A DNA stretch of 64,000 nucleotides from Argentina anserina (taxonomy: Eukaryota > Streptophyta > Magnoliopsida > Rosales > Rosaceae). Below are positions 1 through 11,649 of the stretch, piece by piece. How positions within the stretch are numbered: position 1 is the first letter of the stretch; every line of letters starts with the position of its first letter. The position numbers and the translations under genes were made by a program. The notes under the pieces were generated by a model that worked only from the letters and a program-made list of their open reading frames with translations, did not search any database and was not told the DNA's origin. Location of the stretch: assembly GCF_933775445.1 (NCBI RefSeq), contig NC_065878.1, forward strand, positions 19,852,395 to 19,916,394, given 5' to 3'.

Positions 1-1417
1 TCCCTTGCTCTTCTGTAGAATTCGCTTTTGATGTTTGGCAAAGTGCATCAGATTCTATGGTTGGCTTTGTGCCTCGTATGCACTGGGTTGATCCCACGGT
101 ATGTCTCAATTTGAAACAAACTCTTGTTATTTAAGTTCATTGCTTTGTACTTTTATAGGCTGGGCAACTTTTATATTGATGACCATTAGCATTCAAGAAA
201 ACTCTTGATGGAAAACTTGGTCAACCATTCGACAAATATATGCTCTTTGTGCAGAATGGTCGTATGGATCATTACATATATGGTGGGTGGTGGTCGGTTT
301 GGTGGACTGGTACATACAGTATGGTACTGTCTAAGGCAGCCTTCTTCCACAAGAAGTACCTAAAACTCTATACAAATGAAATGCCAGCATCAATCAAAGA
401 CTTTATAACCAAGAACAGGTTCGTCATTTGTTGCTTGAGTTTTCTTGCAGGTCTCTTATTTTCAGTTGTGTATGCAAATGTAACTGAACCTTGGCTTAAA
501 TTCCACCAGGAACTGTGAAGATATTGCTATGTCTTTTCTTGTAGCAAATGTGACTGGTGCTCCTCCTATATGGGTTAAAGGTAATCCTATATCCTATAAT
601 TTACATAGTTGAAAGTTTGAATCCTTGCATCTCCGTGTGCCTTTGTACTTTATGCTGTGCCATGAATGACAAATTCGGTTGTTTACCTTTGTCCATGTTT
701 CATCGTTACAGTTTGGACTGTTTAAAGCTGAATTTACTTGTCTGGTCTTTGTGGGGCTGTGTTGATCATGACTTATGAACGTGATACTTAATTTTCAGTT
801 TCTAGTATCTAATCTATAGCTTCTACTTGAGTTAAGTGTCCTCCTGCTGTGTGCAACGATGTTACTCTTTACGTGTTCTGAAGTCATCTTAGGCCTACAC
901 TTCATCTTTAGGTTGTGCAGGACCAAATGTCCAGTATTAGTTGACAGTTGACACAATAGGCTTGAGTGACAGTTTCTTGTTTCTTTAGATTTAAACTGCT
1001 ACTCTTGAGGAAATATTTATGTATCTAGGGTTATCACGTGTCAGACATGTCCCAAGTCCTCCATGATTAGGTGCTTAGGAGGTTGGTTTTATGTACACCT
1101 GTTTTTTTTTTCCCTTGAAGGAAAACATGCATTTCTTTGCGGGAATTGAATAAATAACAAGCTGATGCAGCAGAGCAATATTTTAGCATTGATGATTGAT
1201 TCTGTATTTTGTTTATGTCTTAAATATGTCTCGTTGTGTGCTCTATTTTTATTCAGGCAAGATATTGGAGATTGGATCAACTGGAATCAGTAGCATGGGA
1301 GGCCATACTGAAAAAAGAACTCACTGTGTTGATAGATTTGCTGCTGAGTTTGGGCGGATGCCATTGGTACCTACTTCGGTGAAAGCTGTTGACAGTCGCA
1401 ACATCTGGTTTTGGTGA
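1..1417 (+). CDS. GMT1: GT64 glycosyltransferase, GMT1/EPC1-like (3' end of gene)
   Basis: The window opens inside this gene, so the N-terminal part and the usual DXD motif are missing. Visible exons are 1-98, 255-418, 510-580 and 1257-1417, all with GT-AG borders and keeping one frame. They encode the GT64 (exostosin-like) C-terminal region, with VEFAFDVWQSA, VGFVPRMHW, GGWWSVWWTGTYSMVLSKAA, NCEDIAMSFLVANVTG and GSTGISSMGGH. The protein ends VDSRNIWFW followed by TGA. Arabidopsis EPC1/GMT1 ends almost the same way, as I recall it. That enzyme mannosylates glycosylinositol phosphorylceramides in the Golgi, and its loss causes cell-adhesion defects. The last intron is long (676 bp). The family call is firm; the orthologue call rests on the C-terminal match. 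Confidence 0.88.
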
Positions 1418-2529
1418 TTTCAAAGCTTACATTCTGTTTAATCAAATTGCCGGAAGAGTTTCCAGTCTTTGAGCTCCGCGTAGGACATTACAATAGGCTA
1501 TAACTGTCGATGCTTGTTGGTTCCTGAGTTGTATAATATTGCATTCCACAATATTAGTGACAGTAGCTAAATTAGCACGCCCATATTAGACGAATTTCTT
1601 GTATTGATACCATCTAACACGAGGCGGTTAGATATAATTTTCCAAGTCTAATCTGTTCCAGATTGTAGAACCACTAGAACGTATCTTGTCTAAGTACCCC
1701 TAGAAGAATTTTTGTGTCCGAAAACTGTAGTGTCAAGACTCAAAATGGAATATACATCACTTTTTTTTCCTATGAATTTTCAAAAGAATATTTTTCTGGT
1801 ACATCACGTTAAAAAATTCAACTTTATGCCCATTTTTTTTAGCCATCAAGCAGTCCATCAATCACAGCAACTTAATGTTAGGGTCTAGCATATATCAAGT
1901 TCCAAATTTAATTTTCAGCAGCTAAAAGATACGAGCACACTGTTTATTTAGTTTCTGCCAATGTGACTACAGTCTTCTAATATTAAGTAGCTAATTCTAC
2001 ATTTGAACGTCTAGTCATTTAGTCATGACTCACGGACGAATGATGCTTAGAAGATATATACATAATGATCAAAGATATAATGTTTGTTGTAGAGGCAGGA
2101 AGAATTGCTCGTCAGATGTAAAAGATGCAGTAACAAGTTACTGTCAATTACAGGCCTGATTGATATAATGTTTGTTGATTAGATTCCAGTAAGCTCGCAC
2201 TCCCTGTATATTACATTTGGCTCATGAGTGCAGACCTTATTCACATGTACATCCTACGATAACTAAAAACAATAGTTTGTGTTGTCGATATCGTGATTGC
2301 GGTTTCATCCAAAAATTATGATTGCGGTTTCTAAGGGATGCAAGGATCATACATTTTGACAGTGAACATGTCAAGTGGTTCAGTGATATGCTCCCGGTAT
2401 TCGATCATAACTTATGCAATTGCATTCGGACATGCAAATTATTACATACTGTAGAAGTGTAGATACAGATATCTGCTGTTTTTTAAATAGGCAACAGGGA
2501 AACCGAACAGATGGGTAACCAAACTGATC
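1418..2529. other. 3' UTR and intergenic DNA
   Basis: This AT-rich stretch follows the GT64 gene. The first part is presumably its 3' UTR. I see no coding potential, clear repeat or RNA gene in the rest. Confidence 0.5.
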
Positions 2530-3670
2530 ATAGCCGATTTGCACTCCAAACTTGGCTGAAATTGTCAATTTGCACCCCCAACTTGCATTTGAGTCAATTT
2601 ACCTCCTAAACTTGGTAAAAATTGCCGATTTACACCCCGAATTTGTATTTGAGTCAATTTACCTCATAAACTTGGTAAAAATTGCCGATTTACACCCCGA
2701 ACTTGTATTTGAGTCAATTTACCTCATAAACTTAGTAAAAATTGCCGATTTGCACCACATCCGTTAAATTTAACTGTTTCTATCCAATTTTGCGTCACAT
2801 GTCATGCATTTAAGGGGTAGTATTGTCATTATATATTTATATTTTTCTTAAAAACAAATAAAAATATTCTTTAAAATGAGGATTATTTTGTTAATCAAAT
2901 TATTTATTTACATCTTTTTTTCTACCTACTTAACCCTACTTTGAATTATATATTCAATATACCCACCCATTCAAATATAGTGTGTTGTGTATAAATATAT
3001 TTTTATATGTACACATTGTTAGAGGATGAACAAAATGAGAAGAATAACGACGTAATAGAACAGAACGTAACCGTTTATTGATTGATAATGAGGCAAATAT
3101 ATAGGCATTACATAACCACAATCCCGTAGGATTCGGAGTCCTAATCTATTACAGAGATGCGAATCTATCTCTAACAGAAAACCTAATAAGACTAAGACAC
3201 ACATAATGGTAGAATAGTAATTCTCTCGGAACACACATTTATTTTTAATTTTCAATGTATTTATTTATTTATATTTTTTCTAATATCTTTTAACATACCA
3301 TATCACATAAAATAATAAATATATAAATCAATAAAATGTTTCGAAAAAACAAACATTGTAGCAAGTGTTCCTCTTAAGTAATATTATTAATTTATTTCAT
3401 TATTAAATATGAATAAATATATAATGACAATACTACCCCTTAAATGCATGACATGTGACGCAAAATTGGATAGAAACAGTTAAATTTAACGGATGGGGTG
3501 CAAATCGGTAATTTTTACCAAGTTTAGGAGGTAAATTGACTCAAATACAAGTTCGGGGTGTAAATCGGCAATTTTTACCAAATTTAGGAGGTAAATTGAC
3601 TCAAATGCAAGTTCGGGGTGCAAATTGACAATTTCAGCCAAGTTTAGGGTGCAAATTGGCATTTATGCCT
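2530..3670. mobile_element. Foldback (long-TIR) element with 60-bp subrepeats
   Basis: The left arm (about 2530-2840) and the right arm (about 3420-3670) are inverted copies of each other. Both contain GTCAATTTACCTC, AATTGCCGATTTACACCCCG-type units and, nearer the centre, GCATGACATGTGACGCAAAA in opposite orientation. In the left arm the units repeat with an exact 60-bp period over 2581-2760. The right arm has about two and a half units. The outer ends read close to GCCGATTTGCAC on the left and, reverse-complemented, TGCCAATTTGCAC on the right. The AT-rich centre carries no transposase and contains the solo LTR listed separately. Long arms with internal subrepeats suggest a MULE-like or foldback non-autonomous element. 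I could not fix a target-site duplication. Confidence 0.75.
3017..3233 (-). mobile_element. Solo LTR nested in the foldback element
   Basis: A 217-bp segment begins TGTTAGAGG and ends TCGGAACA, so it has TG...CA ends within a TGTT/AACA inverted repeat. It is flanked by perfect 5-bp direct repeats CACAT at 3012-3016 and 3234-3238. That is the signature of an LTR retrotransposon reduced to a single LTR. Read on the minus strand it contains a TATA-like CTATATATTTG followed by CAATAAA, which fits LTR promoter and polyadenylation signals, so I give it minus orientation. Its small size suits a Ty1/copia or TRIM LTR, but the family is not proven. Confidence 0.8.
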
Positions 3671-4017
3671 AAATGTAACAGTTCTATATGAAAATATGAA
3701 ATACAAAGAGTACCTCGGACTGATCTGTTTAGGAACCAAACTCATAATATGCATCAGCTATTAGTCATTGTCTTAGTCATATTTTGTGAACTTACTGATC
3801 GTTTATGTTAAGGGACCATATCTTAGTTTACTTCTCAATAGAATTCCAGATCAACAATGTTAGACCTCGGAACAAGTCTGCTGTAGGCACAATTGACTAT
3901 TGTATCATTAGTCAGTACTTACATTAGACAATAATGCAACTTTGTGGCTTAATCCATTAATTCTAATCACATTGTCCAATTGATTACTGTAGGGGAAATG
4001 AAACATAAATGAGTGTG

Positions 4018-4202
4018 AATTATGCTTGTTCACCAACATACTGTATATCCAATTGTAAACTATATGTTGGTGAACAAGCATAATTCTCACTTTCATTCCG
4101 AATCTGTAGGTAAAACGATTTATAGATGAAAGTGAATTATGCTTGTTCACCAACATACTGTATATCCAATTGAAAACGATATGTTTGTGAACAAGCATAA
4201 TT
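4018..4202. repeat. Tandem pair of 68-bp hairpins
   Basis: Two near-identical palindromes lie at 4018-4085 and 4135-4202, 117 bp apart. Each has arms of about 22 bases, AATTATGCTTGTTCACCAAC on one side and its complement on the other, with a loop of about 24 bases. In copy 1 the 22-base arm is perfectly matched; in copy 2 it has one mismatch. Sequence beyond the arms (TGAAAGTG / CATTTTCA) extends the pairing, so each unit looks like a very small MITE, and the pair arose by tandem duplication or repeated insertion. No coding content. Confidence 0.8.
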
Positions 4203-4513
4203 CATTTTCATTCCGAATCCATAGGGATAAGTGTAAATTCCAGTAAAAAAAACTTAATGCTAAACTCATTTCTTATTATGATCAACCTGGTGTACAAAAT
4301 TGGACAAGCTAATTCTGGATTGACTGAGGTCATGAAACTGGATTAACTAATTTTGCAATTAATCTGGTCTCCAACGAGAAAGATTTTTATTTCCTCAGTG
4401 GAATTACTCTGGTATTGATAACTAATCTATTTAGTGCGGCAGCTCATTACTAGATTTTGTGAGTAATAAAGCACCAGGAACATATACAGCCCAGTATCTT
4501 TAGTTGCTAATTA

Positions 4514-6611
4514 CTAAACTTTATCATAGGATTCAAGAGGGTAGCAAGTGTCAGTGCCCCCAGTACGCCAAAGGAAACAGGCATACCTCGAGGCGTAATA
4601 GGGGTTCGAGGGCTCAGCTGCCAGTGATTGCAGGTATTTCTCTTCTGCAGCCCAAATGTCGTTCCGCACATACCACAAGAAGTCTGCATACAGGCTCAAA
4701 GCCTCGGCATCAGGTTTCTCAGCCTGCACTGCTCGCCTAAAGCATTCCTCCGCTCTGCATAACAAAATAGATCACATGAATCACATCAGTCATGACTCGG
4801 ACATAAATTGAGTTAGTAACACCTTTTTTTGTTTTTGTTTTTGTTTTTAGAAATGAGATTGTAACACTATGACTCAGAAATCATGTATCTTAAATAATAC
4901 AAAGATGAAGTTTGTACGGCACTTGAATTCCTGGAGCCATCTCAATCAGAGCAGCAAAATCTACAAAAGTCTCATACCCAATCCCACCATATTTAAATAT
5001 TGTCAAAGCAGAAACATGCAGCAAAATACAAATTATCCAATCGTACATTGTCTTTATGAATATCTATCAGTTCTTTCCTGGTCCAACCTAACAAATAAGA
5101 AGTTGTATGCATGGACATTAAGACACTTCTGATATATATGCAACAATTAGTTCACTTTCACCAATATGGTATTTTCCTCAGAATCAAGTTCAGTTTAGAT
5201 AAGCAAGCATCAACAAAAATAAAAGAAACTAGTAAGTTGAAACAGATAATTTGTTAATTTACCTGTTATTATCATGAGCCACGAGGTAGAGGAATTGTGC
5301 ATAGTTTGACAGTAAAAGTGTATTATCTGGCTCCCGAGCTAAGCTCATCTGGTACAAAATATCTGTCTTAGAGTAGCAGTCATAATCATCTGATTCGAGA
5401 TTCACAGTTACAGGTGACACAAAGTTTTTCACGGTCTCATGGTCAAGATGAGGAGACCTCAATTCTGCCTGCATATTAGAAGCTTTTTCCAGGACTGAGT
5501 TCCACAAGTTCAACTCCTCGTCATTCAACGACGAAACATCAGATATCTTTTCAGTAGGAAACTTGAACAACTTAAGGCCAGCCCCATCCTTATTTTCACT
5601 CTCACTTGGGCTTACTTCGCCTTCCTCACAAGGATCATCGTCCCCGTCATAAAACCATATGGATGGTTCCAGCGGTTCTTGCAGAAACTTACCCAAAGTC
5701 CAGGCCACATCAGGCATAGGAGTAGTATCTGAAATAACAGAATTCTTACCATTCATTGAATAAACCATGAAATTCGCCAATAAGATCATCACATACAGCA
5801 CGAGAGTTGGTGACCTTGCAAAGACCTGCTGAAACAACCAGACGAATGAAGAGTTCATTTCACTCTGCACCTTTGATATAATTTCCTTAAAGTCTTCACA
5901 GTATAGACATCCCCCTATACTTAAAGCATAGCTATGAAGCTCATGGATGATAAATACCATGGACGAAAAGGCCTTGCTCACAGAGCTAAAAGCAGTGTAC
6001 TCCCCTACTTGTCTGGAACTCTCCTCCCATTGTTGATGCTTCTTCTTCAACAACCTTAGAGACGTAGGAAATTCGAGGCTGTTTGCCTTCCGTGCAATGT
6101 CTGCTAGAAGAATTTCACTTCTCTCTGGCCAGTCTGGTGGCTCAGGATGAATCCCAAGCAGAGATTGCTCTAAAGCATTAAGCTTTAACCTCGAAAACTG
6201 CATTGAAAGAACACCATCTTTCCTCTTTTCTCTTGCCAACCACCTAGACCTCGAAACTTTCGACATAGCCCAAGATGTATTCCCCTCTTGATATTCGTCA
6301 TAACGACTACCAACATCCAACTTCCGAGACAATTCCTCAACCTGATCAGACATGTCATCATAGCAAAACTCCTCAAAATTAGCAGTACAAGCTTGCTTCA
6401 AGCTAGAACCTTTTAACTTACTCGACCCTGACAACACCGAACTATGAACTAAACCCTTCCCCAAGCCTCCACTTCTTCCATTATGCTTTGCCAATGAAGA
6501 CAAAGAAGCCAAACACGATGGCTTTGAACTAGAAGAAGCACAATAAACTGAACGAGAAATTGGAATATGTATGCTTTGCCAAGTCCCAGAAGCAACAAAC
6601 CCCGATCCCAT
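4514..6611 (-). CDS. TPR-like superfamily protein with one membrane segment
   Basis: There are two exons, 6611-5263 and 4754-4514, with an intron of 5262-4755 (donor CAG|GTAAAT, acceptor ATGCAG|A). Splicing completes an Arg codon and gives 529 residues, ending TAG. The N-terminus is rich in Ser and basic residues with few acids, like a plastid transit peptide. Residues about 268-285 are hydrophobic and probably span a membrane. The C-terminal third holds tetratricopeptide-like helices, visible as LLLSNYAQFLYLVAHD, AEECFRRAVQAEKPDAEALS and NPYYASRYACFLW. This is the plant TPR-like family with YAxFLW motifs; its exact role is unknown to me. The ATG at 6611 was chosen because it opens the longest frame with a plausible targeting sequence. 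An adjoining acidic stretch (about 323-345) may be a flexible linker. Confidence 0.8.
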
Positions 6612-8139
6612 GATTGGTTCAACACAGAGAAATCGAGAATTACCTCAAACAAACACTACCCAGATTCACAAAAACACTGAAACTGAAGAAAAGATTGAAA
6701 CTTTAAAGCGTGCAATAGAGAAAAAGCCTAATCATGAGGAACACTTCCTCGATTTGGAATCAAGATTTGGATCCACCGCCAAAAAGTCTCTAACTTAGCT
6801 CTAGGAGTCGTTTTCTCTTCTTGATAAACAAGTTGGGGTCGCTTATGCTTTCATTTAATCCAACCTGTATTGAGCAAAAGGCAAAGCAAACATGCATTTA
6901 GTCAAAACTATTCGGAAAATTCTAGTATACATCAAACTATTCCACCGACTCCATGCATTTAGAACAAACCCGCATCCCAATCAAAACTCTAAAACCATTG
7001 AAATGGAAAACCCATGATCCAAAATGAAAAATATCAAGGTGCAATTGGAGAATACATACATACTTACATAGTAGATGATTGCAGGGCAACCCAGATGATC
7101 TTCAGCTTGGCTGGAATGGCTTCCCACCACCATTTTTCGTCGAAAATTCCTCTAACATGGAGGAGGAGACTTCAGTTGCAGATAGGAGCTTTGTTAATTT
7201 CTGTGTGAATTGAGAAAGTCTGATGAGATAAAATAAATACAAACTTTTTTAGAGCCTTCCTTTCTGCTAAGAAAGTTAACAACTTAATGGCCATACAAAG
7301 GTCGAAATTCTCGGAGTTAAGTGAATGAAAGCTAACGAGCTTAATATTTCTTTGTTAAATTTGAAGCACCCTGTTTTTTAGGATTGCTTATTATGCAAAA
7401 AGATGAGAAATTACAGATCTTTATGTTATGTATCTGATTGCAATATGACTGAGTATACAGGGTTTTGGACTATGCCGGGTCACATGCCTGCAACTAAAGA
7501 AGCGTCTTTGCCCCTTTATAGTTGATACGATTAGTAGGTGGTTTTGAGTCACCCTACACGTTGCTCCATTAAACAGATGACATTTGATCATCTAATAAAT
7601 AAGTAGTAAAATTGGGAAAATTCTATAATAAAGTGCTACATACGATGCACCGTGAATAGTGAATATAAACAATATAAATAGTGACTATGAACGGTAGTGA
7701 ACAACACATATGAACAGTAGTGAATAGTGATGAACAGTATTCGTACACAGTAAATGTAAAATGATAAAATGTAAAAACTAGATAGTAAAAAATTATTACT
7801 ACTTTATTATGAACATATCTTTGTTTTTCTAGGAACTAACTTTCAACATGCCAATTAATTTCACCTAATCGATTTCCTTGTCTAAACGGTTACTTTCTGG
7901 CAGAATCATTGTTGTTCTAGAGAGCAAACAATTGAGTTTTAATAAAGCAGAATAAACATCGATGAAATTTTTTAATACTCATATGCAATCATTAAAAAAA
8001 TATAAATAAAATTAAATATTTTTTGCGACGGATTTTAGGGTACCAAATAAAATTTATTTATTCAACATAAATACAAATATAAAACTCAGAGCATTCCTCT
8101 TAGGTAAACAGTTACAAGTGTTTAGCTACTCATAATTAA
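6612..8139. other. Intergenic DNA with a possible MITE
   Basis: This holds the 5' region of the TPR gene and AT-rich spacer. At about 7630-7818 there are imperfect inverted ends (TCTATAATAAAG on the left, CTTTATTATGA on the right) around degenerate GTGAATAGTGAACAGTA-like repeats, so a decayed MITE is likely. I see no gene. Confidence 0.4.
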
Positions 8140-8346
8140 AATACAAACTTACTTGAAAAATGTACTCCACACCAGATTTATACAGCATAAGATATTTTAC
8201 ACAATTATTAAGCACACTCTCACTCAAACTATCTCTTTTACTCTAAAAACTGTTAGTAGAACGACACCCTTTTTTAAAAAACTTATGCTAAAGTCTTATG
8301 ATTTTTCTTCCTATCAACTTCCTATGTCCCAAAGAAGTTCCTCATC

Positions 8347-8355
8347 CTTATATAG
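8347..8355 (-). promoter_or_regulatory. TATA box of the pararetrovirus intergenic region
   Basis: The minus strand reads CTATATAAGG, a near-perfect plant/viral TATA box. It lies about 380 bp beyond the end of the downstream ORF and just below the repeats at 8475-8610. In a circular pararetrovirus genome this is where the pregenomic RNA promoter would be. Confidence 0.5.
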
Positions 8356-8474
8356 AGCTCAGACTCTAAGCATCAAACCAAACTTGCTTTCGAAAATGGA
8401 CGACAAATAATCTTCTCATTTTTTAAAGCTGGTTGTCCATATGCGTCGACAAACTATTTTACAAAAGCAAAAAT

Positions 8475-8610
8475 AGACGTTTTTATTGTTTAGATGTGTC
8501 GGCAGCTTCATGTTCCTTGTTTGGATACGTCGGCAGCTCAGCAGAAAGAGACGTTTTTATTGTTTGAATGTGTCGCCAGCTTCACATTCCTTGTTTGGAT
8601 GTGTCGGCAC
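8475..8610 (-). repeat. 74-bp direct repeat upstream of the viral TATA box
   Basis: Two copies start at 8475 and 8549. Each runs AGACGTTTTTATTGTTT, then TGTCGGCAGCTTCA (TGTCGCCAGCTTCA in copy 2), then TTCCTTGTTTGGAT. The motif GTCGGCA appears again at the edges. The copies lie about 120-260 bp upstream of the minus-strand TATA box, the usual place for a viral enhancer. Enhancer function is inferred from position only. Confidence 0.6.
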
Positions 8611-8736
8611 CTTACTTTTCCATCATGTTTATGACATTGTAGTTTTCTTCATCTGCACAGTCATAATCTGCCAAAAGAATCTTGGCCTTTATGGTCACTT
8701 TCTTGCTCTCTGTCTTCTTTTTCATCCAGATCTGAG

Positions 8737-9846
8737 TCATAGGGAAAATGATAAGGGATTATGTATTCTTTTTTCTTTATCTACCTTTTTTAGCCATGTA
8801 GTTGTCTCTGGAGTTCCATATATTTCATTTCTCATGATGGCAGAGAGGAAATCACAAGCATCTGGTGGAGGGTGATTGTAGCATGTGATTATAATTTTTT
8901 CTCTATTAGCTAAAAGACTAGACTCATAATCTCTTTGAACCATGTTTTTGATGTACATTATGGCCATGGTTTTCATCCACGAAATGCTATTGTTGGGATT
9001 ACCATTTTTCCTTGAACCTTTTGAACTCTTGATCAGACCCTGAATAATTCTCACATAGTTATATGGAGAAATGTAACTTTTGCGTCCATCCACCACTTCC
9101 CATTCTAGAGGGGTAGAAATGAATTTCAGTCTCAAGATGAATCCATATGGACGAATATTCTTTACTGCCTGAGTTATGATTTCTGGAAAACCCTCTAGGT
9201 TCTCGTTTGACTTAGTCCAAAGATTGTGCACAAATACATTCTCAATGAGCCATAGCTTCTGCTTTTGAGGGTGTTCGGCTTGAACATTTACAAGATATCT
9301 CACATAATATGGGCCAGAAACTATTGTCAAGGTTCAAGGAAGTATTTTACAGTCTCCGATTTTATAGTGAAATTCCCACCAGGCTAATTTCTTTAGGGCT
9401 GAAATAGGAACTCGCGCACTTTCAGGACCTTCCATATACTTGATCATTGCACCTCTTTCCTTCGAATTTTCTTTTTCCTTTTCTTTTTCTTTTGCATGGA
9501 CTCCATACAATTCCTCTATCAAGACATTGAGACTTTTCAACATATGTTCTTCGTCTTCTTCATAGAAAGCTTGTAGGATATTATCCATAACAATCTTATG
9601 CTTCAAAGCCAATAGCTTCTCCGTTTTGAATACTGGTTCTGTAAATATCTTCAAAGGATAGTCATGAATATTTTTTTTACCAGTGACTTCAACCATTTTT
9701 CCCTTAAAATGGGCTATTCTGCTTTTTGGTAAAGCAGCAGCCTTCAACGGACTTGATAAGTCTTTACTGTCTGTCGTTTGAGACGGGCTAGTCGGTCTTT
9801 TACCCTGAGACTGATCAGTTAAGGTTGTATCCTTTGGACATAACAA
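8737..9846 (-). pseudogene. Unassigned ORF downstream of the viral polymerase
   Basis: Two minus-strand frames, 9846-9334 (170 codons) and 9330-8737 (197 codons), abut with a single frame change near 9332. They look like one former ORF of roughly 370 codons. The first half has a Lys/Glu-rich run (KEKEKEKE) after a region rich in basic residues. The second half is a mixed, probably globular sequence with EGFPEIITQAVKNIRPYGF and SPYNYVRIIQGLIKSS. I recognise no domain, and I do not see the hallmarks of the caulimovirus translational transactivator. It is less damaged than the polymerase upstream. Its place after RNase H and before the promoter region suggests a second viral gene. A captured host fragment is possible but less likely. 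Confidence 0.5.
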
Positions 9847-9961
9847 ATATTCTTTTCCGAGCTATTCTTGATCCCAACCCCCTGGTTGAACCCTATCTTC
9901 AGTTTTGGCCGGAGCCGATGCCGCTGCATCATAAAACACAATGAATTGGTAACCTGGTCCA

Positions 9962-11649
9962 TCATGTAGGGGTCCAACAATCTTGTCTCATTTTTTTGTA
10001 TTTGTTCCAAAGACTAGGTGGTTTTGATTTCCTGCTCCTAGGATTTCGCCTTTCATCTTCATCTCCATCTTCTCTTATGAATGTTGACATTTCTCTAGTA
10101 AGAGCGTCTGACAAGAAGTTCTTGTTACCTGCAATCATTTCCACATCATATTCATATTGGAATAAAAACATTTGTCATCTTAATACCCTTCCTCTATCTG
10201 CTGCATCAATTAATTTGTAGTTTTTTAAATTTTTAACTCTTTTATTGTCAGTTCTAACTATAAATTTGTTTTCTAGGAATGCTTCAGCGCCTTTGATGCT
10301 CTTGATTAGAGCCAACACATCTTTATCCCCAGTGAAATAGTTTAATTCCGCCGCATTAAACTTTCATGATATGAATTTGCAGATCTTTTCTTGATTGGTA
10401 TCCGAGGTCATGGCCAAAACTACTCCTGCCCAATAATAATCATTTGCATCTGTCTGCAAAATGATTAAGTCTCTTTCTTTTGGCAATTGTAATGGGGGTA
10501 GACTTTGGGTTAACTCCTTGATCTTTTTGACAGTATTACTGTCATCCTCCGTGAAACACCATTTTTTTTTTTTGGAATTGGTTTTTGGTGAGAGTAAAGT
10601 AGTAAGACCACTTAGTGGAGGTATAAAGTCTCTGGCAAAGTTGACAACCCTTAAAAATCTTTGCAATGACTTGGCATCAGGGATTTGATCCTCGAATTGG
10701 CTGATTTTCTTAACAATGTGTTATTGGAGACGAATCTCTCCATCTTTAACATGAATACCCAAAAAGTCGATCTCTCATTTGACCAGATGTATCTTCTTTT
10801 GTCCCAAAATGATTCATTTATGGACAATAAGCTTACATACCTGCTCCAGGTGCTTCAGATGTTCATTTATAGTTCTTGAGAAGACTAAGATATCATCTAC
10901 ATAAACTATGCAGAATTCTGAATATGGCTTAAAAATGTTGTCCATCTTCCTTTGGAAAATAGAAGGAGCTTGCTTGAGACCAAACAACATAACTAGCCAT
11001 TCGTAATGCCCTTGTGGTGTTCCAAAAGCCGTTAGGGTTATGGAATATGGATGCATTTTTACTTGCCAAAATCCTGATTTAGCATCATACTTGGAGAAAT
11101 TTTTTGCTCATTTGAGACGATTTATAAGGACCCTTACTTGAGCTATCTAATAACCATCTTTTACGGTCTTTTTGTTAACATATTTGTAATCAATAACCAT
11201 TATAGCTTTTCCCCCTAACCTGTATCGCATGGTTTCTTACTAGAAAAGCTGGAGCATGATCCAGACTGTTTAAATGTCTGATTAACCTTTTCTCAAGTAG
11301 TTCTTGAATCTGACTTTCCATCTCTTTCCTATCTTCATCTTTATAATGAGGGATGGCTTTGACATGGCAGATGGCGTTGACATCATGCATCTTAAGCTGC
11401 CAATATATTGGATCATTGTCCCAGTATAGTTGAGGATCTTTGCTGATTACTGGTTTTATCAAAATTCTCTATTTCCGCAACATTCGGCACCTTCTTTTGC
11501 TCAACTCTATTAGCATATACCTTCATATTATGCTCTCTGATATATTCCTCTTCTCCATCTGAGCATTCTAGTTCTAGTGAATCTGATTCATTTTCAAGAA
11601 AATTGAGTGTTTCTCCTGGCTCAGAGTTTTCTGAGTCCATGTTTGACAC
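9962..11649 (-). pseudogene. Pararetroviral reverse transcriptase-RNase H remnant
   Basis: Polymerase pieces lie in several minus-strand frames. From the 5' side these are an acidic Glu/Asp/Ser-rich piece (11649-11413), the N-terminal RT piece with HAPAFLVRNHA (11462-11190), the RT core with GLKQAP and the catalytic YVDD (11056-10814), the RT-RNase H connection with FLRVVNFARDFIPPLSGL and LQTDAND (10666-10364), and the RNase H end with MIAGNKNFLSDALTRE (10171-9962). At least four frameshifts or stops separate them, so no functional polymerase can be made. The aspartic protease expected before RT is not recognisable here. Confidence 0.75.

Noticed and set aside
240..518. 92-codon frame as a stand-alone gene
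   Set aside because: Its middle is a GT64 exon; both ends run into introns with proper splice sites.
2552..2767. Open frame with repeated FESIY/LVKIADLHP units
   Set aside because: It is the translation of the 60-bp subrepeats in the foldback arm, not a repeat protein.
3908..4198. Minus-strand frame with duplicated MLVxKH segments
   Set aside because: It reads through the tandem hairpins; the peptide repeat reflects the palindromes.
4018..4202. CRISPR-like spacing of two repeats
   Set aside because: There are only two copies, they are palindromic elements, and this is plant nuclear DNA.
8153..8410. 85-codon plus-strand frame
   Set aside because: It lies in the non-coding promoter region of the endogenous virus, on the opposite strand, with no recognisable content.
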